From: a virus
Direction: 5' to 3' (one strand)
Virus record (IMG/VR): IMGVR_UViG_3300039018_000281
Span: 1 to 20,301 of that record
Length of the DNA: 20,301 nucleotides
Part shown: positions 14,530-20,301 of the stretch, piece by piece
Position numbering within the stretch: position 1 is the stretch's first letter
Layout: the number at the start of each line of letters is the position of its first letter
Made by a program: the position numbers and the translations under genes
The notes under the pieces: model-generated
What the model saw: only the letters and a program-made list of their open reading frames with translations
The model's database searches: none
What the model was told of the DNA's origin: nothing

Positions 14530-15166
14530 TGACAACCAACATTGTCTCTACTGATTGTCGTTGCGGTTTGGCATTTTTTGGGAACCAGATAAACTTAGTC
14601 TCTCCGGTAATTGATTGGTTGACCTTATGGCAAAAGTCGATTTTAGCCTGAATTGAAGGGAAATAAACGATCAGTTGAACCTCGCTTATCTGCTCCTGTT
14701 CAAAATCTGGCATTCCCTGCCATTCCCCGTCTGGGTCGTCAACCTTGTCACCCGCCAGCAACTCGCTCCCCAACCCCTCCACAAGTGCATCAATCTCTGA
14801 TTCACTATACCCCGCCGCTTGTACTTCAAACTCCTCAGATTGCAACGCTCGCAGCGTCTCAGCCAGCGCCGTGGTATCCCACTCAGCAAGTTCCGCCGTG
14901 CGGTTGTCAGCGATTGCATAAGCGGTTGCGGATGAGCCTGTCAGGTCCGACTCCACCACATCAATCTCATGCCAGCCTAGCTTGACAGCGGCCATGTAAC
15001 GACCGTTGCCGGATAGGATGATTCCCTTGGAGTCGATCACTATCGGGTGCTGTTGCCCAAACTTGCGAAGGCTGGCGACGATCGCGTCAATGTTCCGCTC
15101 CCCGTGCTTTCGCAGGTTGGCAGGGTCTTGACTGATCGAGTTCACAGCAACGGTCTTAATCTTCAT
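14519..15166 (-). CDS. ParB-like nuclease-domain protein
   Basis: A 215-residue protein with an N-terminal ParB/sulfiredoxin-fold domain: NLRKHGERNIDAIVASLRKFG (17-37), HPIVIDSKGIILSGNGRYMAA (40-60) with the GNGR nucleotide-binding box at 53-56, and VESDLTGSSATAYAIADNRTAEL. The C-terminal half has no known motif, apart from an acidic linker and a beta segment (VQLIVYFPS). Such stand-alone ParB proteins are common in phages next to terminase, methylase or modification genes. It starts ATGA-coupled at 15166. CTPase or nuclease activity cannot be told apart here. Confidence 0.8.
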   Translation of the reverse strand: MKIKTVAVNSISQDPANLRKHGERNIDAIVASLRKFGQQHPIVIDSKGIILSGNGRYMAAVKLGWHEIDVVESDLTGSSATAYAIADNRTAELAEWDTTALAETLRALQSEEFEVQAAGYSESEIDALVEGLGSELLAGDKVDDPDGEWQGMPDFEQEQISEVQLIVYFPSIQAKIDFCHKVNQSITGETKFIWFPKNAKPQRQSVETMLVVNEE

Positions 15167-15633
15167 TCAACGTCCTTAAGTCCCGGCGGCCTAGCGCCAT
15201 GATTCCCCCGTCCAGGCTTGTCAATCACACCCTTACGCCTCATGCGTTGCATCAGAGCGCGTTGCTTGATCGCGATGTTGCGGAACTTGGCCCAAAACGC
15301 CATGAGTTCCGTTTGTTCGGTCATGGCTCGTTTAATCGCCTGGTCCAGTTGTTTACTGGCCCGAGTGCATGATAAGCAAATCGCATAACGGTGCTGGTCA
15401 ACCTTCCGCCCATCAACACAATGAGGACAGGGTTGATTCGGCGTACCTTCCGTCCAACCAGATGCGTCCACACCTATCAAAACAGGTTGTACGCCGTGGA
15501 TTGAGCGGATAAGTCGCCTTGTGATATTCTGGTCGATTTCCCCATCCGTGGGAGCGATCGAGTCTGAACCTAATGGTTCATTCATATCTTGACGATAATC
15601 ACAGGCCGTACCGACCGTCAATAGGGTACTCAA
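15163..15633 (-). CDS. Zinc-ribbon protein, unknown function
   Basis: A 156-residue protein from TTG 15633, backed by a GGAGGTG ribosome site 7 bases before and a TTGA overlap with the upstream stop. A later ATG (residue 17) lacks such a site. It has a CPHC (69-72) and CLSC (86-89) zinc ribbon, followed by a basic helix (KQRALMQRMRRKG). It may bind nucleic acid. No named family is recognised. Confidence 0.6.
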   Translation of the reverse strand: MSTLLTVGTACDYRQDMNEPLGSDSIAPTDGEIDQNITRRLIRSIHGVQPVLIGVDASGWTEGTPNQPCPHCVDGRKVDQHRYAICLSCTRASKQLDQAIKRAMTEQTELMAFWAKFRNIAIKQRALMQRMRRKGVIDKPGRGNHGARPPGLKDVE

Positions 15634-15839
15634 GATTTTTCACCTCCAGTTTTGCTTTCGGACTCAGCCCAGTGAATATACGCCTTGTACATCCGGTCAC
15701 CCTTCAGGCCAGAATAATTAAACTGAGCCATTTCGCGAAACGCTTTATCCACGACCTGCAAACGCTTCCAAAGGCTCAGAGCAACCGCCTTGCCTTCACC
15801 GTGTGGTAGAGACGCGATATCGTCAAGATTGATCATCAT
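15630..15839 (-). CDS. Small hypothetical protein
   Basis: A 69-residue protein from ATG 15839, which has AGGGA six bases upstream; a TTG at 15854 would lie deeper in the upstream gene. It is mostly helical (KAVALSLWKRLQVVDKAF) with no recognised motif. It overlaps the upstream gene end by 17 bases and the downstream start by 4. Confidence 0.5.
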   Translation of the reverse strand: MMINLDDIASLPHGEGKAVALSLWKRLQVVDKAFREMAQFNYSGLKGDRMYKAYIHWAESESKTGGEKS

Positions 15840-16140
15840 AGTTTTCCCTGTCAAATATGCCTTCGTATGGTGACACCTGTAAGCTCCTGGTCAAGTCGTC
15901 AATCACCTCAGTAATGTGCTGGAGACAGGCTGCTTTGGCTTTCTTGAGGCAGTCAAACTCACCACTCCAGTAATCTTCATTCAGCTCTTCCAAAGACAGT
16001 TCTTCCGGTCTGTCTTTCCGACTGCCCACGCTTGCAAAATAGTGATTGTTGTCCAAAGACAACTCGATACTCGCCCAGTACTTGTCATGGGAGAGCGTCC
16101 AGCTTGTGCCATCAGTCGTGCACCATCGTTGCTCAATCAT
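15823..16140 (-). CDS. Hypothetical protein, 105 residues
   Basis: Start set at ATG 16140 because it forms an ATGA junction; a longer frame upstream overlaps the neighbouring gene. The product begins IEQRWCTTDGTSWTLSHDKYWASIEL (a probable beta sheet), followed by an acidic helix and a KKAKAACLQHITEVIDDL helix. The layout suggests a small alpha/beta domain. No family is recognised. Confidence 0.5.
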   Translation of the reverse strand: MIEQRWCTTDGTSWTLSHDKYWASIELSLDNNHYFASVGSRKDRPEELSLEELNEDYWSGEFDCLKKAKAACLQHITEVIDDLTRSLQVSPYEGIFDRENYDDQS

Positions 16141-16457
16141 TGTGCTTGCCTCGTCTTGTCTTTCTTTCGCCGTTCGGTGTCCACCATAGCCAGCACCACT
16201 GGTATGATTTCGCTCATGAAGTATTTGCTGTCGTCTCTCACTCTTATCGCTTGTGAAAGCCAAAACGCTTCTGCGGCCTGATCTGTCTCAGCTTCACCCT
16301 CTTTGTTCCCACGTCGAAACCTGTGTTCCATCGCAGAGATGATGCAGTGATAGACTTCATGGCTCACTCTCGGTTTCAGCCAGGCTGCAAGCTCGTTGTT
16401 GGCAAAGTCAACAAACTCTCGACCACTGGCGAGCAGATAGTAATCAGGACAGCCCAT
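16137..16457 (-). CDS. Small protein, possibly DUF3310-like
   Basis: A 106-residue protein starting at ATG 16457 (TGATG junction; AAGGAG eight bases upstream). The order PDYYLLASGREFVDF, then a helix SAMEHRFRRGNKEGEAETD and QAAEAFWLSQAI, resembles the small phage DUF3310 family, often encoded in nucleotide-metabolism regions, but the match is loose. A C-terminal basic tail follows. Confidence 0.5.
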   Translation of the reverse strand: MGCPDYYLLASGREFVDFANNELAAWLKPRVSHEVYHCIISAMEHRFRRGNKEGEAETDQAAEAFWLSQAIRVRDDSKYFMSEIIPVVLAMVDTERRKKDKTRQAQ

Positions 16458-16786
16458 CAATCCTTCTCCTTTTCAATCTCAATGACCTTATAAGCATGTT
16501 TGGCCTTCCTGTTCTGGTGGTATCCTTGCAAATACCGATTAGGCTTTACAGGAATGCCAGTGACTGACCTTTGGCCTTTGGCACTAGCCATCAGTTCGGG
16601 TATGGCTGGATAGCCGTGAGTTTGCGTATTGCCTGCGGATCGGTCATTTAAGATGGCGTTCGCGTGCATCCGTTCATATTCTGTTCCGGTGCGTTTCAGC
16701 TCCAATAGCTGATACTGTGACATGACTTCCATTTCAGTTCGGGAGAACTTGATTTCAGGCCGTTTGGATGATTTTGGATATTTCAT
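16457..16786 (-). CDS. Hypothetical basic protein, 109 residues
   Basis: Start at ATG 16786 (TAATG with the resolvase stop). The product is Lys/Arg-rich with a central helix (MEVMSQYQLLELKRTGTEYE) and a very charged end (VIEIEKEKD). No motif is recognised. Its place directly after the RusA-like gene suggests a recombination or replication accessory role, but only by position. Confidence 0.5.
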   Translation of the reverse strand: MKYPKSSKRPEIKFSRTEMEVMSQYQLLELKRTGTEYERMHANAILNDRSAGNTQTHGYPAIPELMASAKGQRSVTGIPVKPNRYLQGYHQNRKAKHAYKVIEIEKEKD

Positions 16787-17229
16787 TAGACTGTTGAAAC
16801 CGTTACATCTGCTGAATCTATTAAACCCCATCGCTTAGATACGGCCCCCGATATTACTTGACTATCATCCTTCCAAAGAACACCCGTGAAAGCATCTTCA
16901 ATGCATCTCAATAGTTTTGTCCTGTCTGGCTTTTGTGTATGCCAGATAGGTGCAGAAGGCTTTAATGTGCTGGATTTTGAGCCTGTTCCAAAATGCGATA
17001 AAGGCCGAGCAAAAGTGAAAAACACGGCAAGTGTCACAGCTTCAGAGGTGCATTCCCAATTAACTGATTTGGCAGCAGCAATCGCTGCTCTCTTGCTGGT
17101 GGCTTGCCACTTAGCTTTTCCTTTTGCGGTGTCAATTACCACAATCCGCCCAGTGACTCTGTGCTTAAACGCTTTCTTGGAGCCTGATGGCGATGGTTTG
17201 CCTAGGATGGTGAAAGATATTTCACTCAT
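16786..17229 (-). CDS. RusA-family Holliday junction resolvase
   Basis: A 147-residue protein from ATG 17229, with GGAG nine bases upstream and an ATGA junction with the 43-residue gene. RusA enzymes cut four-way DNA junctions. The core reads SFTILGKPSPSGSKKAF (5-21) and HTQKPDRTKLLRCIEDAF (97-114), then GVLWKDDSQV (116-125). Asp102 and Asp121/122 are kept. The second Asp expected two residues after Asp102 is Thr104, a variation I also recall in some phage members. A role in resolving replication or recombination intermediates before packaging is likely. Confidence 0.85.
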   Translation of the reverse strand: MSEISFTILGKPSPSGSKKAFKHRVTGRIVVIDTAKGKAKWQATSKRAAIAAAKSVNWECTSEAVTLAVFFTFARPLSHFGTGSKSSTLKPSAPIWHTQKPDRTKLLRCIEDAFTGVLWKDDSQVISGAVSKRWGLIDSADVTVSTV

Positions 17230-17357
17230 TTTTTCTTTCTCCAGTCTTGCCACGTATCCACCGCCTCTGAATAGCAACACCTTGCCACCACCAAGAGCAT
17301 CACCAAGAGCATCAAGCACATTAACAGCAGTAGGAGTGCCTCAAATATGGATGTCAT
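17226..17357 (-). CDS. 43-residue single-pass membrane peptide
   Basis: A short frame between thyX and the resolvase gene. It starts at ATG 17357 overlapping the thyX stop (ATGA) and stops at 17226 overlapping the resolvase ATG (ATGA). GGAGGAAGGT lies directly upstream. The product has a short N-terminus, a very hydrophobic segment ALLLLLMCLMLLVMLLVVA (residues 7-25), and a charged tail ending RKKK. The exact fit between two coupled genes is the main evidence. Function is unknown. Confidence 0.7.
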   Translation of the reverse strand: MTSIFEALLLLLMCLMLLVMLLVVARCCYSEAVDTWQDWRKKK

Positions 17358-18112
17358 ACCTTCCTCCAGATAGTTTCAATCCCTTGATCACTCACCGTGT
17401 AATCGCCAAACAGGTTCGGTGATTCAGCCTGCAGTACCTCCAGAACTGCAATCGCCAGCCTTTGTATCTCGGCGTCCGCATGGATCGAGCCACGCAACTC
17501 AAGGAAGTGCCGCCATGCTCTGGCGTTTCCTGTGACACAGATCTTGGTTTCCGTGCAATTTGGCAGGACAGAGCGAGCGGTTTCCCTAGCTCGTTTGCGT
17601 CTGAGCGTTGGACCCTCGATGTCTGCAAAGTCGTTGTATTCCAGCGTCTCAATCAGCGACTCGTAAGATGCTAAAGCCAGTGCGATATTGCTTGTCCAAA
17701 CCAGTTCAGCGGAGCTGTCCGGCTTGATACCTGGTGGACGCACAAATGAGACCTTGTCCACATATCGCTGACTGAGTTGCGAATAACTCATCCCAGCACG
17801 ATGCCGCACCAGCTCGTGCGTGAGCGACCGAGATATACCAGTGAAGATCATCGAGTAAACAGCATGTTCAAGAACTGAGCCGTGACCCACTTCCAAGATG
17901 TGATTAATATAAGCCTGGTTCCCGCCTGGTCGCGGTTTGGAAAAGCTCATATAGCACAATCGGCCAGCCATCTCCACCAACTCTTCAGAGTGCGATGGAG
18001 CGTCGGTTGACCACTTTGGGACATTGTGGGCGTCGAGAAATCGACCCATTTCAGCCTGATCAATAAGCTGTTTGCCGACCAGGTAGACGGATGGAACGTT
18101 GATGATTTTCAT
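17354..18112 (-). CDS. thyX: Flavin-dependent thymidylate synthase ThyX
   Basis: A 252-residue protein of normal ThyX length. It converts dUMP to dTMP with methylenetetrahydrofolate, FAD and NADPH. Marks include LCYMSFSKPRPGGNQAYINHIL (52-73), GHGSVLEHAVYSMIFTGISR, and the signature RHRAGMSYSQLSQRY with RHR at 103-105 and Ser114. The usual spacing is RHR-x7-S; here eight residues lie between. NALL-type dUMP contacts (RSVLPNCTETK, TGNARAWRHFLELR) are present. It is ATGA-coupled to the ParB/zinc-ribbon gene. It may supply thymidylate during infection or, less certainly, feed a modified-base pathway. Confidence 0.95.
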   Translation of the reverse strand: MKIINVPSVYLVGKQLIDQAEMGRFLDAHNVPKWSTDAPSHSEELVEMAGRLCYMSFSKPRPGGNQAYINHILEVGHGSVLEHAVYSMIFTGISRSLTHELVRHRAGMSYSQLSQRYVDKVSFVRPPGIKPDSSAELVWTSNIALALASYESLIETLEYNDFADIEGPTLRRKRARETARSVLPNCTETKICVTGNARAWRHFLELRGSIHADAEIQRLAIAVLEVLQAESPNLFGDYTVSDQGIETIWRKV

Positions 18113-18942
18113 GCTTCAACCTTTGCATATCCTGTGGGTATGTTTTGGTAATACAAATTGGAGTTCCGAGCCTCTAATTGCATCAAGGGTTTCTTTGGCC
18201 AAGTCAGCCTGGCGTGAAATACAGCATGTTGAATCACGCCAAAAACTTCTTGAAACTGAGCCTCATCAACATCGGAGTCTTCAATCTGAACAAACTCAAC
18301 CGTCTCAGGCTCAGGAGGATAGCACCGAGGGCATTCACCCTCTGATTCCGTAAACGTGTTGCGGCATTCAGTGCAGTGATAAATCGGTGCTGTCTGCCTA
18401 GGCTGCGTGGCTTTTTTTGCAGGATACTTTTTGCCATCAGCACCCATTTTGAATTCGGGACTTTCTCCCCCTGATACGGGTGAGGTGGCGGATTCCGCCA
18501 CCTGTTTGATCGCTTGAACTGTTGAGTGATGCACTCCAGCAGTCTCAGCAATCCAGCGATCCGATTTAGTTGACCACTCTTCATCCGACAAAAGCATTTC
18601 GACAGCGCGTCTTTTGTCAGCGTTTGACCGCCTGAGACCGTGAGTGATGTTCGATTGAATCGACCAGAGTTTTGCCAGTCTGAATGCAGTCGATCCACCA
18701 GCCCGCACGTCAAACATTGCGGTTTCAATGCCAGCCTTCAGGTAGGCATGGACACGGTGAAAACCGTCAGCCAGAAAATATTCATCTCCTGCAGGCCCTT
18801 GGCGGAACACAACGGGATGATCTTTAAACTGGCCGCCGGATTGGAGCAATTCAACTAGCTCGTCAACGTGCTTCCAATCTGTGGAAGCACGCGACTGAAG
18901 TTCTTCCAGTATTTGAATCTGGTCTATCCGTAGTTCGTACAT
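18109..18942 (-). CDS. ParB-domain protein with HTH and zinc ribbon
   Basis: A 277-residue protein from ATG 18942 (TAATG with csrA; AAAGGA seven bases upstream). It has a ParB domain at about residues 1-85 (HPVVFRQG, then FLADGFHRVHAYLKAG), the family-typical SNITHGLRRSNADKRRAVEMLL (98-118), a helix-turn-helix DRWIAETAGVHHSTVQAIK (128-146), and a zinc ribbon with Cys190/193/204/207. It probably binds DNA and may act as a transcription or segregation factor. It lacks the KorB/ParA partner seen in plasmid systems. Confidence 0.85.
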   Translation of the reverse strand: MYELRIDQIQILEELQSRASTDWKHVDELVELLQSGGQFKDHPVVFRQGPAGDEYFLADGFHRVHAYLKAGIETAMFDVRAGGSTAFRLAKLWSIQSNITHGLRRSNADKRRAVEMLLSDEEWSTKSDRWIAETAGVHHSTVQAIKQVAESATSPVSGGESPEFKMGADGKKYPAKKATQPRQTAPIYHCTECRNTFTESEGECPRCYPPEPETVEFVQIEDSDVDEAQFQEVFGVIQHAVFHARLTWPKKPLMQLEARNSNLYYQNIPTGYAKVEA

Positions 18943-19133
18943 TAATTGTCCTTTAACTCTCTTATCACTTCCGCTCGTTGCTTTGCCTTCCAAACTTCCA
19001 GTCGATCCACAGTGACATCTGTGGGCGCAACAATCCCCAGCTTGATCTTGTCGCCTCGAATCTCCACGATGGTAATGCTTACGTTGTCACCGATCATGAG
19101 AACTTCATTCTTCTTCCGTGATAGCACTAACAT
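18942..19133 (-). CDS. csrA: CsrA/RsmA carbon storage regulator
   Basis: A 63-residue protein covering the full CsrA fold: MLVLSRKKNEVLMIGD start, ITIVEIRGDKIKLGIVAPTDV core and VDRLEVWKAK with the RNA-contact Arg near residue 44. CsrA dimers bind GGA motifs in mRNA leaders and change translation or decay. The gene has its own strong GGAGGT site 7 bases before ATG 19133. Its leader contains several GGA motifs, so autoregulation is possible. Phage CsrA copies may rewire host metabolism or time phage genes. Confidence 0.93.
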   Translation of the reverse strand: MLVLSRKKNEVLMIGDNVSITIVEIRGDKIKLGIVAPTDVTVDRLEVWKAKQRAEVIRELKDN

Positions 19134-19163
19134 TGCTGTAACCTCCGTGATGTGATTTCATTT

Positions 19164-19194
19164 TCCTCCCGCCACTAACGCAGTGGCGGGAGGA
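19164..19194 (-). other. Very stable 13-bp hairpin just upstream of csrA
   Basis: Arms TCCTCCCGCCACT and its exact complement enclose a 5-base loop. The 3' arm ends in GGGAGGA, only 18 bases before the csrA GGAGGT site. No T-run follows on either strand, so it is not a normal intrinsic terminator. It more likely structures the csrA leader or marks an RNA end. Confidence 0.75.
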
Positions 19195-19209
19195 CGCGAA
19201 ACTGACTGA

Positions 19210-19241
19210 CCACAGGTTGGACTGTTCGAAAACACCTGTGG
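19210..19241. repeat. 8-bp inverted repeat following the tRNA-like fold
   Basis: CCACAGGT at 19210-19217 is the exact complement of ACCTGTGG at 19234-19241, with 16 bases between. It directly follows the tRNA-like 3' end on the minus strand. It could form a weak hairpin or be a protein site. Confidence 0.5.
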
Positions 19242-19244
19242 CCA

Positions 19245-19308
19245 AGTCGCGTGTAGGAATCGAACCTACATTAAGCCCTATTTATAAGGGCCGCCGCCCA
19301 GCCGCGAC
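19245..19308 (-). ncRNA. tRNA-like structure lacking a normal D-arm
   Basis: On the minus strand GTCGCG pairs with CGCGAC (six pairs of the acceptor stem; the seventh is G-A). A perfect T-arm is present: GTAGG, loop TTCGATT, CCTAC. A 5-bp anticodon stem GCCCT/AGGGC has a 7-base loop TATAAAT, and a 5-base variable loop TTAAT follows. Only 10 bases lie between the acceptor and anticodon stems, too few for a D-arm, and the base at position 33 is A, not T. If read as a tRNA the anticodon would be TAA. The total is 64 bases, with no encoded CCA. It is either a degenerate tRNA or a tRNA mimic. Confidence 0.55.
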
Positions 19309-19311
19309 AAA

Positions 19312-19325
19312 TGCCATCCTTGGCA
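19312..19325 (-). promoter_or_regulatory. AGGA-loop hairpin, candidate CsrA binding site
   Basis: TGCCA-AGGA-TGGCA forms a 5-bp stem with an AGGA tetraloop. The core CAAGGATG matches eight of ten positions of the known CsrA consensus RUACARGGAUGU when aligned on GGA. It lies about 180 bases upstream of csrA on the same strand. Confidence 0.4.
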
Positions 19326-19447
19326 GCGGTCACCGTCCATGAATCCCGTTGGAAAGCTGCTCAGGCACAAGCCCCGATCGTGTAGATCATGAGTATCACC
19401 ACAGCTTTCACCGCATGCTGACCGGAGTCCAAGTCTCTCACAAACTC

Positions 19448-19693
19448 TCAGCGGCCTGACGGGACTGACTCATCACAGCATTCATCAACTGCTGTGACCT
19501 TGGGCAAAACCACTCGGCTGGATGAGCCTCTGAAACCTCTGATGGCTCGGATCACGTCCAGGGCGAACCGTTCGACAATTGCGGATTCTTGATCGTCCAG
19601 ATATTCCCCTGGCGAAACGGTCAGGATTGGATTGGTTTGCTTTTTGAACCGATCCATCTCGTCGTGGATAAACTCTAAATCTGTCTTTGTCAT
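19448..19693 (-). CDS. Hypothetical protein, 81 residues
   Basis: Starts at ATG 19693 with AAGGA six bases before. The product is acidic and helical at the start (LEFIHDEMDRFKKQ), has a central helix (AIVERFALDVIRAIRGF) and an acidic Cys pair (DECCDE) near the end. No family is recognised. It is the last gene before the csrA leader. Confidence 0.55.
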   Translation of the reverse strand: MTKTDLEFIHDEMDRFKKQTNPILTVSPGEYLDDQESAIVERFALDVIRAIRGFRGSSSRVVLPKVTAVDECCDESVPSGR

Positions 19694-19701
19694 GATGTTC
19701 C

Positions 19702-20019
19702 TTAAAATCGTGCTGAAGAGGGAGTGCCTGCCCAGGCGAAACGATTCTCCCAGTACCAGTCACCCTCCCACCAATCTGGTGGCATGACGCAATTGACTTC
19801 GTCGATGACTTGCCACTCTGCCCAATCAGGGTTGTCGAGCCGAATGACTGCCTTCTTGGCATCCCGAATGGCTCGCTCGTTTTTCAGGTCGCAAAGATGT
19901 TCGGCATAAGTTTTGGCTGGAAAGGATTTCGCCAAGATCTCAGCCCCAACTTCGTCCGAACATTTGCGTTCTTTTGAATAGAGCCTTGCAAGCAAGGCCC
20001 CGATCTCTGGTGATGTCAT
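19702..20019 (-). CDS. Hypothetical protein, 105 residues
   Basis: Start at ATG 20019, one base after the upstream stop; a longer frame would overlap the SSB-like gene. The product has an N-terminal helix (EIGALLARLYSKERKCSDEV), a basic middle (KNERAIRDAKKAVIRL) and a Trp-rich acidic part (PDWWEGDWYWENRFAWAG). No known motif is seen. Its place in the replication region suggests an accessory role. Confidence 0.55.
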   Translation of the reverse strand: MTSPEIGALLARLYSKERKCSDEVGAEILAKSFPAKTYAEHLCDLKNERAIRDAKKAVIRLDNPDWAEWQVIDEVNCVMPPDWWEGDWYWENRFAWAGTPSSARF

Positions 20020-20020
20020 G

Positions 20021-20301
20021 TCAGAATGGAATCCCGTCAACGTGGCCGTCAGGGTCAGAGTCAATCGCATGTCCATTCGTGCGGGTTGAGTCAGGCTTTA
20101 CTGGCGTCTTATTGCCACCCAGCTCATTGCACTCTGCCGCAAACTTGGTGACCCATTCAGGCACCCGTTTATCAGCAGGATCGTCATAGGACCAGACAAA
20201 TGAATCCATGCTGGGATTGAATGGCACCATGCCTCTCGGCACCCGTGTCAGGCCACTGATGTTGGCATAAGTCTTGTCGCCATTGACGGAGTGAGTCACA
20301 C
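20021..20301 (-). CDS. Probable ssDNA-binding-type protein (5' end uncertain or outside)
   Basis: At least 92 residues are visible from GTG 20299, and the frame is open to the right edge, so the true start may lie outside. The protein ends DSDPDGHVDGIPF, an acidic tail with a terminal IPF like the partner-binding tip of single-stranded DNA-binding proteins. The start YANISGLTRVPRGMVPF is short for a full OB fold, so either much of the protein is missing or this is a different protein with an SSB-like tip. Confidence 0.45.
   Translation of the reverse strand, partial: VTHSVNGDKTYANISGLTRVPRGMVPFNPSMDSFVWSYDDPADKRVPEWVTKFAAECNELGGNKTPVKPDSTRTNGHAIDSDPDGHVDGIPF

Larger units (their letters stand above)
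19134..19447 (-). other. 314-base non-coding leader upstream of csrA
   Basis: This is the only stretch of more than 300 bases without a convincing gene. Read on the minus strand it contains, in order, an unassigned ~120-base part, a small AGGA-loop hairpin, a tRNA-like fold, an 8-bp inverted repeat, a 13-bp hairpin and the csrA ribosome site. GGA triplets occur at least six times. It may be a structured csrA leader, a small RNA or a decayed tRNA region. Only short frames under 20 codons are present. Confidence 0.6.

Noticed and set aside
16886-17422. Plus-strand 178-residue frame over the resolvase and small membrane gene
   Set aside because: Antisense to three coupled minus-strand genes and with no motif.
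19105-19161. 18-codon leader frame overlapping the csrA start
   Set aside because: It has a GGGAGG, but only three bases before its ATG and inside a stable stem. There is no other support, so it stays unlisted as a gene.
19164-19194. Intrinsic terminator
   Set aside because: No T-run follows the stem on either strand.
1-20301. CRISPR array, insertion sequence, integrase or att site
   Set aside because: No regular spaced repeats, transposase-like protein, recombinase or matching direct repeats were seen.

Overview
This window looks like part of the genome of a tailed double-stranded DNA phage, or a prophage, with an HK97-type head. Every gene I can support is on the minus strand, so transcription runs from high to low coordinates. 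Genes are packed head to tail. Most junctions are ATGA, GTGA, TTGA, TAATG or TGATG overlaps, which suggests long co-translated units. I see no integrase, attachment site, ribosomal RNA or clear host gene. The host cannot be named from the sequence. A phage-borne csrA, ThyX and papain-like peptidase suggest a Gram-negative or planctomycete-like environmental bacterium, but this is only a guess.

Early and replication region (20301 to about 15160): a probable single-stranded DNA-binding protein with an acidic tail (cut by the right edge), two small unknown genes, and a 314-base non-coding stretch. That stretch holds a tRNA-like fold without a normal D-arm and several hairpins. It is followed by csrA, a ParB-domain protein with a zinc ribbon, ThyX, a 43-residue membrane peptide, a RusA-type resolvase and several small unknown proteins.

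Modification and packaging region (15166 to 9714): a second ParB-domain protein, a glycosyltransferase resembling the TET-associated/GREB1-related family, a small-terminase-like protein, the large terminase and the portal. The large terminase carries a 337-residue intein directly before Walker B. The middle of that intein is overwritten in the +1 frame by a complete 285-residue zinc-finger/HNH endonuclease gene, with its own apparent promoter and ribosome binding site. This is the most striking object in the window.

Accessory, host-contact and lysis-like region (9713 to 3591): a beta-sandwich tail-type protein, a fibre with GYGITD-type repeats, a LamG-like protein, a fibre-associated protein, small membrane (holin-like) proteins, a staphylococcal-nuclease-like protein and an exported thioredoxin-fold-like protein. 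This block lies unusually between the portal and the other head genes.

Head region (3594 to 1): a papain-like peptidase, a MuF-type minor head protein, the prohead protease and the major capsid protein, which runs off the left edge.
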